Source: Platanthera guangdongensis
Lineage: Eukaryota; Streptophyta; Magnoliopsida; Asparagales; Orchidaceae
Assembly (NCBI GenBank): GCA_039583875.1
Contig: CM077150.1
Location: 182,346,375-182,410,374, forward strand
Direction: 5' to 3'
DNA length: 64,000 nucleotides
The notes beneath the pieces were generated by a model that was not told the DNA's origin, ran no database searches, and saw nothing but the letters and a program-made list of their open reading frames with translations. Made by a program: the position numbers and the translations under genes. Positions 46,249 to 57,000 of this stretch are shown here, piece by piece. How positions within the stretch are numbered: position 1 is the stretch's first letter; every line of letters starts with the position of its first letter.

Positions 46249-46934
46249 TTTTGGACATTAAAAATCAAAGTTACATGATATACATAATAAAAGTTCAACG
46301 TTTTTTAAATATTAAAGATCCAATTTTTTTTAAAGTTTCTGCGAACGGATTCATCAGCTGTGTGCAAATAGTTAGGTGTTTGGGGTGCAAGCATGGTTTC
46401 CAATGGCGACAACTGAACTGAACATCATGTTCAATTTTTCCTCAAGCTCTGGGGGTATACTTCCATACCTAAACTACTTCCATACCTAAACTACTTCCAT
46501 ACCTAAACTGCTTCGCCACAGTAACAACCTATTTAAAGAAAATAATTAGACACTTAAAAAACAAATTTATGGAAAAAACTATAAAGAAATTGCATGTTTA
46601 ATTTACAAGCTTAACTTTAACCTCTCATCCCACCATTCGTCTGAAGCATTTATGATTTTTCTGGAGGCATTCTAACCTAGACTTGTTTCCCCTTGTTTCA
46701 GCTCAACCCACAACTTTCATTCTTTTTTGAGGTAGTCCAATTTATTTTTCATTTGAGTATATCACACTTCTTTTCGGTTTTCTTCTCTAATTTCACAACT
46801 AGATTATTTCAGCTCTCTTTATTGAAATGTGAAATTGTCTGATTACCGAGCTCAATTTCGATAATGCATAGGTCACAAAAAATAAAGACATCATTTTGTT
46901 CCCAAATCACTGATATCCTTCTATCTTTTGTTTT
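46249..46934 (+). other. Presumed intron, middle part
   Basis: AT-rich, without a recognisable exon. Contains the 17-bp tandem repeat annotated separately. Confidence 0.45.
46460..46511 (+). repeat. 17-bp tandem repeat, three copies
   Basis: CTTCCATACCTAAACTA is repeated three times, the last copy ending in G. Confidence 0.9.
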
Positions 46935-47756
46935 TTCCAGCTACAAACATACAAAATAATAACATAACATAAAACACCCCATAAACACCTAGTCACCTAC
47001 ACATACAACTACAAACACCAACACACTCATGAACACCTACACGTACAAGTACAAACACGCTCACATATACACATACACTCAATTTCTCTTTAATATAACC
47101 TACACATACACACACCCACATACACATACAAACAACTATACACACACATACAAGCAACTATACACACACATGCAAGCAATTATATACACACACACATATA
47201 CAACTACACACCCCCACTCACAGACAAACAACTATACACACATACAAGTACACACCTACACATACACATACAACTATGCAGACATACACAAACACACACT
47301 CATACACAAACATAATATTACAAACACACACAAACAGTCATACAAACACATACTCATACAAACACACACTCATACACACAAAAATACATAATAATACACA
47401 CACACACACACACACTCATACATACAACAAACACATAAAAGTACACACATAAAACTACATACATAAATTTTCTTTTATATAACCTACACACACCCACCTA
47501 AATACACAATTTCTCTTTTATATAACCTACTCACACATACACAATTTCTCTTTTATATAACCGACATATATACACACCCACATACACATACACACAACTA
47601 TACACTAAGACACGTACAACTACATACCCACACACATACACATACAACTACACAGTACACACATAAAAACACATAATAATACAAACACACGTACACACAC
47701 TCATAAACATACAACTACACACACTCATACACATACAACAAACATACTCATGCACT
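46935..47756 (+). repeat. CA-rich compound microsatellite (ACACAT/TACACA)
   Basis: About 0.8 kb of interspersed CA, ACAT and ACACAC runs. The phrase TTTCTCTTT(A/T)ATATAACC recurs about every 30-450 bases (near 47081, 47467, 47511 and 47547). The long Tyr/His/Thr frame here is a product of the repeat. Confidence 0.9.
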
Positions 47757-47845
47757 CACTAGAATGAAAAACAAAATGGCATCACCGAAAATCAATCGAT
47801 CGGCAGATGGGTTCAAAATCACATACAATTGCAGAAGGAAACAAT

Positions 47846-47940
47846 GGGTATGAAGAACAAAATGGCGCAATGAACTAATGGGTATGAAGAACAAAATGGC
47901 GCAATGAACTAACGGGAATGAAGAACTAGCTGGATGACGA
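47846..47940 (+). repeat. 35-bp tandem repeat, about 2.5 copies
   Basis: Units of AATGGGTATGAAGAACAAAA followed by TGGCGCAATGAACTA, the last degenerate. Confidence 0.8.
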
Positions 47941-48040
47941 TCAAAATGGCGAAATACACTCATTAGATCCGAAATCAATCAACCATAGAAAAAAACTTTG
48001 AATCAATAGACATGACAAAAGGGGAGGGAGTACGGAGCTT

Positions 48041-48448
48041 ATGGAAAAAGACGAGGGTGCTGCAACGGACCAGTGGATGCTGGATTTGCTTCGACGGAGG
48101 ACGACGAAGGTCAATGGCCGCCGGATTTCTGAAATGAACAATGGAGGTTTCAGGGATCTCAGAGGTTGTAGGGGTCGGGAGCGAAGAATGGCACTTGCGA
48201 CATGGTCGAATTGGAGTTATTTGTCGTGGTCGAAGATTACCCTAATACAAGCTTATTTTAGAAATGATTTTTACCTGCTTTCCGTTACCAAACAGTACGT
48301 TTGGTGTAAACGGAGGTTTGGCGCTGCCACACCGGAGCCAATAAGCTCCCCCAAACGCTACCTAAATAATACAATTGATCTCAGATCTGATAAAAGATTC
48401 CCCTCCACTCCCTTATATAGGTGGGATATGCCACTTAGGGCTACATAG
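48041..48448 (+). CDS. Hypothetical 135-codon open frame
   Basis: An open frame starting MEKDEGAATDQWMLDLLRRR. No domain, signal or membrane segment is recognised. It is Arg/Ser-rich in the first half. It may lie in a MITE-like segment, since CCAAACAGTACGTTTGG near 48290 has the flavour of such ends. It could equally be chance. I would not treat it as a gene without transcript support. Confidence 0.15.
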   Translation: MEKDEGAATDQWMLDLLRRRTTKVNGRRISEMNNGGFRDLRGCRGRERRMALATWSNWSYLSWSKITLIQAYFRNDFYLLSVTKQYVWCKRRFGAATPEPISSPKRYLNNTIDLRSDKRFPSTPLYRWDMPLRAT

Positions 48449-48577
48449 ACCATGGAACACGTGCGTGACAGTGGACAACGCTAGACAAGGCGGAAATGGA
48501 CCCAGAGGGTTGTCTTCGTGTTTACACCCGTCTTAAAATATTGACCTGTCCCGAAGGGCGAGTCCTGGCAGGGCTAT
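48449..48577. other. Short unassigned flank of Gypsy E
   Basis: 129 bases before the 5' LTR of element E, with nothing recognised. Confidence 0.4.
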
Positions 48578-49747
48578 TGATGGCGATCGACGACACGCGC
48601 ACGTATATTCCCGCTGGAGGCGGTGATCGACGACTCGGTTGCGCAATCCGAGTCCGCAGATGCACCCAGAGGGTCGTTCCGAGCCAGTTTCATATATTAG
48701 TTTTTTATTTTCATGATGTATTTAGCCACCGATCGGGCCGAGCAATTATTGCCGTCCGATTGAGAGCCCTAATTTTACTTTTGCTTTTCCCTTATATATA
48801 TATATGCATATGGGTGGCCGGTTTGGGGGGATCGGAGTTGCGGAGACTGCAACTTTTAGGTCCTTACTGTTGGTGGATTTCCGTCGAGGCTCCCGCGCCG
48901 CTCCTGCTCGTTTTTCGTCGAGGCTCCCGCTCCGCTCCTGCTCTGCCATCCCGACGTCCGCCCCTTTCCCGTCCAGGTACCGCCTCCCTCCTTCCCCGCC
49001 CCCTGTTGCAGCCCGCCTCCCCTTTCCCCTTCCCGTTTCCCGGCCTCCCGACGCACCCCGCCTACCCTAAACCCGATTCCCTGCTCCCCGCCATTTTCCC
49101 GCTTTTCCTCCACCTTCCCGGCCAACCCTAACCCATTCCCGTTCACTACCTGCCAGATTCATCCTCCCTACGACCTCCAGCCCACTCCCGCCCTGCCCCT
49201 ACTCCAATCCCTTAGATCCGCACTCCTCCCACTCTACCTCCGCAGATCTCCCACTTCCCTACCCAAGTAACCCCAAACTCGACCTTTCCACTTTACCCGC
49301 AGCCCACCGTGGAGCCACCATCAACTCGGAGGGAACCCGCTCACAATTCCCCGTTCCGAAGCCGGGCCGCCATATGCATAAGTGAATCAAGGTAATAGTG
49401 TTTTAGTACTCATGTTGGACCTCATTGGTATTGAACTATTGTTGTGGTTTTGGGAATTATTATATGCTATTGTACTTTTTTTGTTATTTGACTTCCGGGG
49501 CACATTCGACACCCTTGAATGGAAATGACGCCTCATCTCGTTGGAAAATTATAAATTGTTCTTTAAATGTCTTTACTTGTTTCAATAGTGCATAATTGTT
49601 GTTTAGAGCTTGGCTAAATTTTATTACTCGATGATCTTAATTTCGACTGTTATCTTATGATCGCATGTGCACTGCATTTTAGATTGCATTTTCACTTGTT
49701 GAGTTAGGGCTTTTGTGGTCGTCCGCCATCTGTAGACTCGTGCTGCA
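48578..49747 (+). mobile_element. Gypsy E 5' LTR (1170 bp)
   Basis: The LTR starts TGATGGCGATCGACGAC and ends GTGCTGCA, five bases before the primer site. It aligns with 51892-51913 plus 60122-60592, the 3' LTR. A TATATATATATATGCATATG block near 48793 is a likely TATA element, and a pyrimidine-rich GC block follows. A 33-bp unit (CCGTCGAGGCTCCCGC...) is present twice near 48880-48945. Confidence 0.8.
48793..48806 (+). promoter_or_regulatory. TATA-like element in the Gypsy E LTR
   Basis: An alternating TATA block is followed by GCATATGGG and is conserved in the 3' LTR near 60311. Promoter role inferred. Confidence 0.45.
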
Positions 49748-49752
49748 TCAAA

Positions 49753-49765
49753 TTGGTATCGGAGG
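49753..49765 (+). other. Gypsy E primer binding site
   Basis: TTGGTATCGGAGG resembles TTGGTATCAGAGC, as used by several plant Gypsy elements. It has one substitution in the core. Confidence 0.65.
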
Positions 49766-49822
49766 CAGGTTCAATTTGCACTACACTTTTATATGCAGTA
49801 GTGAGTATATAGGCTGAATCTC

Positions 49823-50830
49823 ATGGCATATCATTTCGACGATCATCCTTATTCACATTCCGCTCCTCCTAGATATCGTGCCGACCCATCGCCACGATTT
49901 GCTAGAGACGATCGCTATGATTGTAGAACTTCACGATACCGTCACTACGCCATGCCACGACTTGACGTTAGTTGAGTTGAGTATCTTCGTAGAGCCCCTC
50001 CCGAGAGATCTTCATACTATTTTGATGATCACCCTCGCTCGTCGCCGCCCACTAGTAGGGATTACAATCACCCTCTGACACACCGTGAGTCTATTAGAGA
50101 CGAGCATTTTGAGGACTATCCGGATCCCTATAGGGGTCACCACTATGTGGATAACCTCACGCGCTTGTATTTCCCTTTTGTTCCACCAAAAGAGATACCT
50201 GAAGCCGAATTTCAGCGATTGGTTCTTGAGCAATTTGATCTCGTACATGCTCAAATGGATCGCTTGAAATCTGCCCTTGGGGAAACCTATAGTCGGACAC
50301 ATCTGGATTCAAGTCAAACCATTGATGTGTGCAGTACTCCCATAGTTATGAGCGATTCGTCACCTGATTTTGGTACTCTTCCCCTTGATGAGCCTCCATG
50401 CCCACGTGATTTAGAGGTAGAGTATGACCCTGGACGTGTAGCACAAGGGGAGAGCGTCATTAGCATGCCTAGTGAGTTTGGTCACGAGAGTGAGGCCGAG
50501 CGACCCAACGACACTTTGATGGTCTACCCATCTTCTATACCTCCTCATGAATCCCCACTACCCTGTGAGGTTGACATCCCGTTGAGCGCGTCATCCGTGA
50601 GTGCTGACTTATTGACACCTCTCTCATTCACGTCTCGTACGTTGCTTTGGACAGCAGGTCTTGAGTGTAGCAATGATGATGTAGAGCATTTCCTAGGCAT
50701 ACTTGAGCACCCTCCTGGTGTGTGGAGAATTAAGTGTATGACCCACCCCACTCGTGATGAGTTCTTCGACATACCGCTTGTTGACCCGCTAGATGAGTTC
50801 TTTCCTATCAGCGACACTCACCTCACTTGA
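49823..50830 (+). pseudogene. Gypsy E gag-position ORF, unrecognised family
   Basis: A 335-codon frame starts at ATG 49823 (MAYHFDDHPYSHSAPPRYRA) and is read through one TGA at 49976. The first third is rich in Arg, Tyr, Asp and Pro, with the echo SSYYFDDHPRSSPP after the stop. The middle is helical (IPEAEFQRLVLEQFDLVHAQ), and the remainder is acidic with Pro/Ser. The C-terminal part includes CSNDDVEHFLGILEHPPGVW. It occupies the place of gag, but I cannot match it to a gag domain or see a zinc knuckle. It may be a divergent or replaced gag of a non-autonomous element. Confidence 0.5.
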
Positions 50831-51160
50831 GTTTCATATCCTTTTAGTGATGTCTCTGCCGCTCGCTCAGGCGTTCGTCGTCTTCGCCACAAATTTTCAT
50901 ACGTACCTCCTGGTGAGCCCCCTGACCGTCACGTTCCTCGAGAGATAATAGAGACCATAGGAGTTCGTATTGGGGTTTTGGCACCTCGCACGGTCACTCT
51001 GACACGTATGAAACTTCGCCACATAAAACTTGTCGAATGTCAGTGTACCATGTCTGTCTTGTTTTTCATGCAACATTGATGCGAACATGTCGTCATTTGA
51101 ATTCATCATCAGCATAGGTCTGTCGAGTCGTCCATTCAGTGCATAATTTGGGCTCATCAT
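50831..51160 (+). other. Gypsy E eroded junction
   Basis: Between the gag-position ORF and the integrase tail. Protease, RT, RNase H and the integrase core are missing. Only scattered similarity to the integrase region just before IHALHETVQRK is likely. Confidence 0.4.
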
Positions 51161-51891
51161 TTGCATCATTGGTCTGTTGAGTTGTCTGTTTATCATATAC
51201 ACGCACTACATGAGACAGTCCAAAGAAAGATCGCGACCAGTAATGAAATTTATAAAGCTGATGCAGATATGCATAGGAGGGAACAAGTATTTGACGTTGG
51301 AGACCAAGTAATGATTCACCTTCGGCCTGAGAAGCTCTCACGGGGGGCAACGAAGAAGTTAAGTGCTCATCGGATGGGTCCCTACACAGTCACTCGACGG
51401 ATTGGTGCAAACGCGTATGAGGTTGACATACCACTAAAAATGGGGATTCACCGAGTGTTCAATGTAGTGGACTTGACCCCTTACTATGAGGAGCGAGTGT
51501 ACGGGGACCCGTTATCCCCACCCTCCCCTGAGCCACAGCTTGACCCTCGCCCCTCTAGTGCACCCACACCCACACCCCCAGGCAGTCGCGGGCGGGTGAG
51601 CACCGTTCAGAGGAGTCCACCCTGTAGCCGACAGTTCCATTGGCACCGTTCAGACGGAGATACATTGCTACGACAGTCGCCTACCAGAGATACACTACAG
51701 ATCGTTGGGCATGATTTCATGACGCGGGGCGGTTCGGTGGTCCTGTGGTACTTGGTCCATTGGTCTACCCGCCCGAGTTCTGACGACACTTGGATGGTTG
51801 CTGATGAACTCGAGAGCCTCGCCCAGGACTTGTGCCGAGAGTACGACCATCTTCACTCACCGGAGATGAGTGCTTTCAAGTCGGGGGGAGT
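51161..51891 (+). pseudogene. Gypsy E integrase C-terminus with chromodomain
   Basis: An uninterrupted frame encodes the tail of a chromovirus integrase. IHALHETVQRKIATSNEIYK and ADADMHRREQVFDVGDQVMI lead into the GPY/F module (LSAHRMGPYTVTRRIGANAY, then FNVVDLTPYYEE). A Pro/Ser linker follows, then a chromodomain-like segment (GGSVVLWYLVHWSTRPSSDD, TWMVADELESLA). The GPY/F module binds DNA and the chromodomain can direct integration to marked chromatin (known of the family). The catalytic core is absent. The frame reaches the polypurine tract GTCGGGGGGAG at the LTR and is extended artificially by the Copia D insertion. Confidence 0.75.
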
Positions 51892-52166
51892 TGATGGCGA
51901 TCGACGACATGCGTGTTGGAGTTACCATGATGATCTGGAAGTGGTCAAACATCTAATCTCACTGCCAACGCAATATGAGCCTGCAGGGTCGCACATAAGA
52001 GATGTGGAGAAGTTGGATGACTGACTGTGTTGGTAAAGGTTACCAATCACCGACCTGAATAGGGTTATGGGCAAGGTGTTGCCTTATAGGATCATCGGGT
52101 TGGGCAAAGGTTGCCTTGAAGGGCTGGTTAGGTTTGTCGTCCGAGGGTCGATGAGAATAGTCGAGA

Positions 52167-52484
52167 ATCATCTTCTGATTCCCGCCGATCGACGAGAATC
52201 ACCTTGCTGATTCTCGCCGATCGACGAGAATCGTCGAGAATCAATTATTGATTCTCGACGATCGACTACCTTGGCTATTGTCGTCGACCGCGGCTCGACG
52301 ATCGTCGAGTATCATTATGTGTCGTCGAGCGTGGCTCGACGATCGGCGAGAATCGTCGAGTATTGTACTCTGATTCTCGCCGATCCAATGTGATACTCGC
52401 CGAATGATTCTCACCGAACCTGCTCAGTGATTCTCGCCGATTGTCGCCGATTCTCACCGATTCATTCTCGCCGATTCTGAACCC
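52167..52484 (+). repeat. Self-complementary GATTCTCG/CGAGAATC cluster in the Copia D LTR
   Basis: More than a dozen copies of TCTCGCCGAT, GATCGACGAGAATC and CGTCGAGAATC alternate in both orientations. One clean palindrome core is GATTCTCGCCGATCGACGAG followed by AATC near 52217-52240. The cluster is duplicated at 59224-59541 in the 3' LTR. The single strand could fold into many hairpins. Confidence 0.85.
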
Positions 52485-52539
52485 TGGTTCTGGGTGGTCT
52501 GCGGATAGCGATTTTCCTGAGTTTATTTTATACTTTAAG

Positions 52540-52547
52540 TATAAATA
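52540..52547 (+). promoter_or_regulatory. TATA box of the Copia D LTR
   Basis: TATAAATA follows directly after the hairpin cluster and precedes a GC-rich transcribed-looking region. The expected start is about 30 bases downstream. Confidence 0.65.
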
Positions 52548-53060
52548 TAACACTTAGGGTTTCGGGAATATGTGCGATCTATCCCCTCTGTGCGAATTGA
52601 ACCCGACGGAAGGAGTTCCGCGTTCGCTCCGCCGATCCCGATCCCGCCGCCGGAAGAGTTCCGCCGCCGTGTTTGCTCCCTTGACCACCTTTTCTCCGGC
52701 GATCGTCGCTGGCGCTGCAATCCCTGGCGCGGACCTAGCAGTCCGTGGGAAAGCAAAGGTGCGGTCTTCTCCTTCCCGATCTTCCGTGGGACGGAAAGCT
52801 CGGCGTTCTCCCACTCGTGTGGACTTCTGCAGAAACGTGGATACTATTCCACGTAGAACTCGCCACCAGCAAGCAGACAAAGTTTGGAGCTTCTCCGTTG
52901 AGTTGTGACTCAACGCCACCGAGGTAATTTTTGCCTAGTTTCGTTAACTTCTTGATTCAACCGTCATGGCTCGATCCGCATCTCTTTGGGTTTTTCTTGA
53001 TGTTTTACTTTTCCGCTGCGTGCACAAGTGTTGTGCCAACCCTATAGAGAAACCCAACAG

Positions 53061-53072
53061 TGGTATCAGAGG
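53061..53072 (+). other. Copia D primer binding site
   Basis: TGGTATCAGAGG lies one base after the LTR end CCAACA. It pairs with initiator tRNA-Met. Confidence 0.9.
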
Positions 53073-54040
53073 GAGGTTTCGGCCATGACTGTTGTTTTGG
53101 AAGTTTGGTCATTCCAGTGCGTGTAAACCTAGAGATTTAGAAGCGTTCTAAATATCTAGATTTAGTCTTGGCACTTCGCCAAGAACGATTGGAATTTCGG
53201 TGGAATTTCTAAGTGTTAGAAATTGTTGTCTCCTTAGCAGTAACCATCCCTCGAGTATGTTTTGGATTTTGAATCCAACATAGAGAGATGAGCTTGTCTA
53301 CTGCTTAAGTTGAGCTGTCTTTGCCTTTGTCCAATGCATGTAAATCCGAGGATTTGGAAATTTCCGGATGTTCAGATTTAGCCCTTCCTTCTATCAAATG
53401 TTGATGGTGTCAGGATGTGCACATAAGGGATGCATGTGGTTTTAGAAGAATTGTTTTTCTTTGGATGTGCACATTGATCAAATGTTGATCATGGTTAATT
53501 GTTAACCTAAAATTGAAATCCCTTCTTTTAATATTAAGTGTTCGGATGCCTTCCGATGGATGACACTCTTCCTGCCTCGATCGATGAAATGTGGGCTTGC
53601 CAAAGCAAGGTGCATTAATCTATCTTGGTAAGGGTGCGAGCGGATAATTGTGATATCCCACTGTTGACATCGGGTCCAGCTTAACTAGGTGACCTCAAAG
53701 GTTGAGTGCCTAGAGGCATAGGGTTGGCATGCACCATATGATGGATGCGAATAAGGAGTTATTCACCAACCATACAAGAATTGCATGAGGATGCAATTGG
53801 CAAGCGTTGCCTACCTAAATAACCACATCGTGAGAGGAACGCCAAAGCGGACTCATTGTGTTGGTGAAATACGGATCTTGTCCACTAAGAGAGTAGCTCG
53901 CATGAACTCTCCGAATTGTTAGTGAGGGCTATCATTTCGAATAAAATAGTGGGAGTATTTTAATTGAAGTCCTAATTAGAATAAATTGCAATTGAAATGT
54001 AGGTACTGATTTTATTCTGCATAAATTCTTGTAGAATTCC
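53073..54040 (+). mobile_element. Copia D leader
   Basis: About 970 bases of untranslated sequence before gag. Phrases such as ATGTGCACAT(T/A)(G/A) recur near 53414 and 53463. No upstream frame of note. Confidence 0.7.
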
Positions 54041-57000
54041 ATGGCAAGCGTTTCACACTCCACGCTGTCTCTGAGAGCCATCCTTGAGAAGGATAAGCTC
54101 AGCGGGACAAACTATATGGACTGGTATAGGAACCTGAGAATTGTTCTCAGGCAAGAGCGAAAGCTCTATGTCTTGGAAGAAGAAGCCCCCGAGGTGCCGA
54201 CCGGGAACTCTTCCCGTGCTGAGAAGGATACTTATAAGAAGTATACTGATGATGCTTTGGATGTCGAGTGCCTTATGCTTGCCACCATGAACTCTGAGCT
54301 TCAGAAGCAACATGAGAACATGGGGTGCAAGGAGATTGACGGGCACCTCAAGAAAATGTTTCAAGGGCAGGCTCGTCAAGAGAGGTTCGACATCACTAAA
54401 GCGTTGTTTCAGTGCAAGATGGGAGTTCGAGACTCAGTAGGGACTCACGTACTCAAGATGATTGGGTATATAGAGAACCTTGAAAGGCTGGGTTTTCCTC
54501 TTGGTCAAGAGTTGGCCACGGATCTGATCCTGCAATCGTTGCCGGACAGTTATGAGCAGTTTGTCTTGAACTACAATATGAACGAGATAGACAAGACACT
54601 GCCCGAACTCCTAGGCATGTTAAGAACTGCCGAGATCAACATGAAGAAGGCCAAGCCTGCCAGCCCCATACTGATGGTGCATAAGGGCAAGGGCAAAGCC
54701 AAGGGCTCCAAGAAGACGAAGGTAGGACCTAAGTCATATCTTGAGCCCAAGTCTTCAGCACTGATGAAAAAGAAAAGCACGGTGAAGGATGGGAAATGCC
54801 ACCACTGTGGCAAGGCTGGTCATTGGCGGAGGAACTGTCCTTCGTATATTGAGGGTCTGCAGAAATTGAGGGGAGGTATGACTTCCGCTTCTAATGTTTA
54901 CGTTATAGAGATAAACCTTTCTGCTCCTTCATCTTGGGTATTGGATACCGGATGTGGTTCTCACATTTGTACAAATGTGCAGGAACTGGGAAGGAGAAGA
55001 TTGCTGAGTAAAGGGGAGGTGGACCTCCGCGTCGGCAATGGAGCAAGAGTTGCTGCTGTAGCCGTAGGAGTTTACCGTCTTTCTTTGCCCAGTGGGCTTG
55101 TAATAGAATTAGATAACTGTTATTTTGTTCCGGCAATAACTAGAAACATTATATCTATTTCATGTTTGGACATGATTGGATTTTCTTTTATAATTAAGAA
55201 CAATTGTTGTTCTATATTTAAGAATGATGTTTGTTATGCTGTAGCCCAATTGTTTAATGGTCTTTACGTTTTGAACTTGGACCATCTGATCTATAATGTA
55301 GAAAATAATAAAAGACTAAGAACAAATGACTCGAACCCTACGTTTCTCTGGCATTGTCGTTTGGGCCATATCAACGAGAAGCGCATATCCAAGCTCCATA
55401 GAGATGGACTTTTGGACTCATTTGATTATGAATCATTTGAGCGATGCGAATCTTGTTTGTTAGGCAAGATGACTAAAGCTCCTTTCATTGGTTATACTGA
55501 GAGGGCTGAGGATCTCTTGGGTGTTATACATAGTGATGTATGCGGACCCATGAGTTCCATGGCTAGAGGAGGGTATTTCTACTTTGTTACATTTACTGAT
55601 GATTTCAGTAGATACGGATATGTGTATCTTATGAAGTGCAAATCCGAGACCTTTGAAAAGTTCAAAGAGTTCAAGAATGAAGTAGAAAACCAGTTGGGTA
55701 AAAGGGTTAAAGCACTCCGATCTGATCGAGGTGGCGAATACCTGAGTCATGAGTTCCGTGATCATCTGAAAGAGTGTGGTATTGTATCACAGCTCACTCC
55801 ACCTAGAACACCACAACATAATGGTGTGTCTGAGAGGAGAAATCGTACTCTGTTAGACATGGTACGTTCGATGATGAGTCTTGCAGACTTGCCTGTTTCC
55901 TTTTGGGGTTTTGCTTTAGAGACTGCTGCAATGACATTGAATCGCGCTCCAACGAAAACGGTTCTGAAGACACCATATGAGATATGGACTGGGAAGCGTC
56001 CTAGTATGTCGTTCATTAAAATTTGGGGCTGTGAGGCATACATGAGACGTCAAATGCCTGACAAGCTGGAACCCAAATCAGATAAATGTTATCTGGTGGG
56101 ATATCCTAAGGAAACGAAAGGGTATTACTTTTACCTACCGTCTGAGGGCAAAGTGTTTGTCGCAAGGACTGATGTCTTCTTGGAGAAAGAGTTCTTATCA
56201 AGAAAGACTGAAAAGGTAGAGCTTGAAGAAGTTCAAGAACCACATGTAGTGAATGAACCGGAATTGGATTCTGAGATAGGACTACAAGATGTTGTAGCTG
56301 GAGAACCTGCTCAGGGAACACAAGTCCTACGTAGATCTGGTAGACCGAGGTTTGAGCCTGAGAGATATGGATTTCTCGTGTCTCAAATAGGTAATGTGTT
56401 GCTTATGGATCATGATGATGAACCAGCAACCTACCAAGAGGCTATAAATGGACCGGACTCCGACAAATGGCTTGAGGCTATGCAATCCGAAATGGACTCC
56501 ATGTATGCAAACCAAGTTTGGAACTTGGTGGAACCACCTGAAGGGGTACGACCCATAGGGTGCAAGTGGGTCTTCAAGAAGAAGACCGACATGGATGGGA
56601 ATGTACAGACATTCAAAGGGCGACTGGTGGCTAAAGGTTTCAAGCAAATTCATGGTATTGACTATGATGAAACTTTTTCCCCTGTTGCCATGGTAAAGTC
56701 CATTAGGATATTGCTTGCTATTGCTGCGTATTATGACTACGAGATCTGGCAGATGGATGTCAAAACGGCTTTCCTTAATGGAAACCTCCTTGAGGAAGTG
56801 TATATGACACAACCCGAGGGTTTTGTATCCCCAGATGAAGCCACTAAAATATGCAAGCTGAATAAGTCCATTTATGGACTGAAACAGGCCTCTCGAAGTT
56901 GGAATCTTCGTTTTGATGAGAAGATCAAAGAGTTTGGTTTCATCAAGAATGAAGATGAGCCTTGTGTTTACAAGCGAATCAGTGGGAGCATTGTTGTCTT

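Larger units (their letters stand above)
51914..53059 (+). mobile_element. Copia D 5' LTR
   Basis: From TGTTGGAGTTACC to GAAACCCAACA. The upstream half contains a cluster of GATTCTCGCCGATCGACGAG-type motifs, and the downstream half has the TATA box and a GC-rich transcribed part. Open frames in it recur identically in the 3' LTR and are not called genes. Confidence 0.95.

Noticed and set aside
47029..47391. Tyr/His/Thr-rich 120-codon frame
   Set aside because: It lies wholly in the CA-rich microsatellite.
48746..49146. Overlapping Gly/Arg- and Pro/Ser-rich frames in the Gypsy E LTR
   Set aside because: They come from the pyrimidine-rich GC block of the LTR and are not maintained in the 3' LTR beyond 60592.
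52167..52484. CRISPR-like look of regularly spaced short repeats in the Copia D LTR
   Set aside because: This is a plant retrotransposon; spacing is irregular, motifs occur in both orientations, and the block is duplicated with the LTR.
52570..52908. Arg/Ser-rich 94-121 codon frames in the Copia D LTR, repeated at 59627-59965
   Set aside because: They are identical in both LTRs because the LTRs are identical; they overlap on both strands in a GC-rich transcribed region and have no domain.
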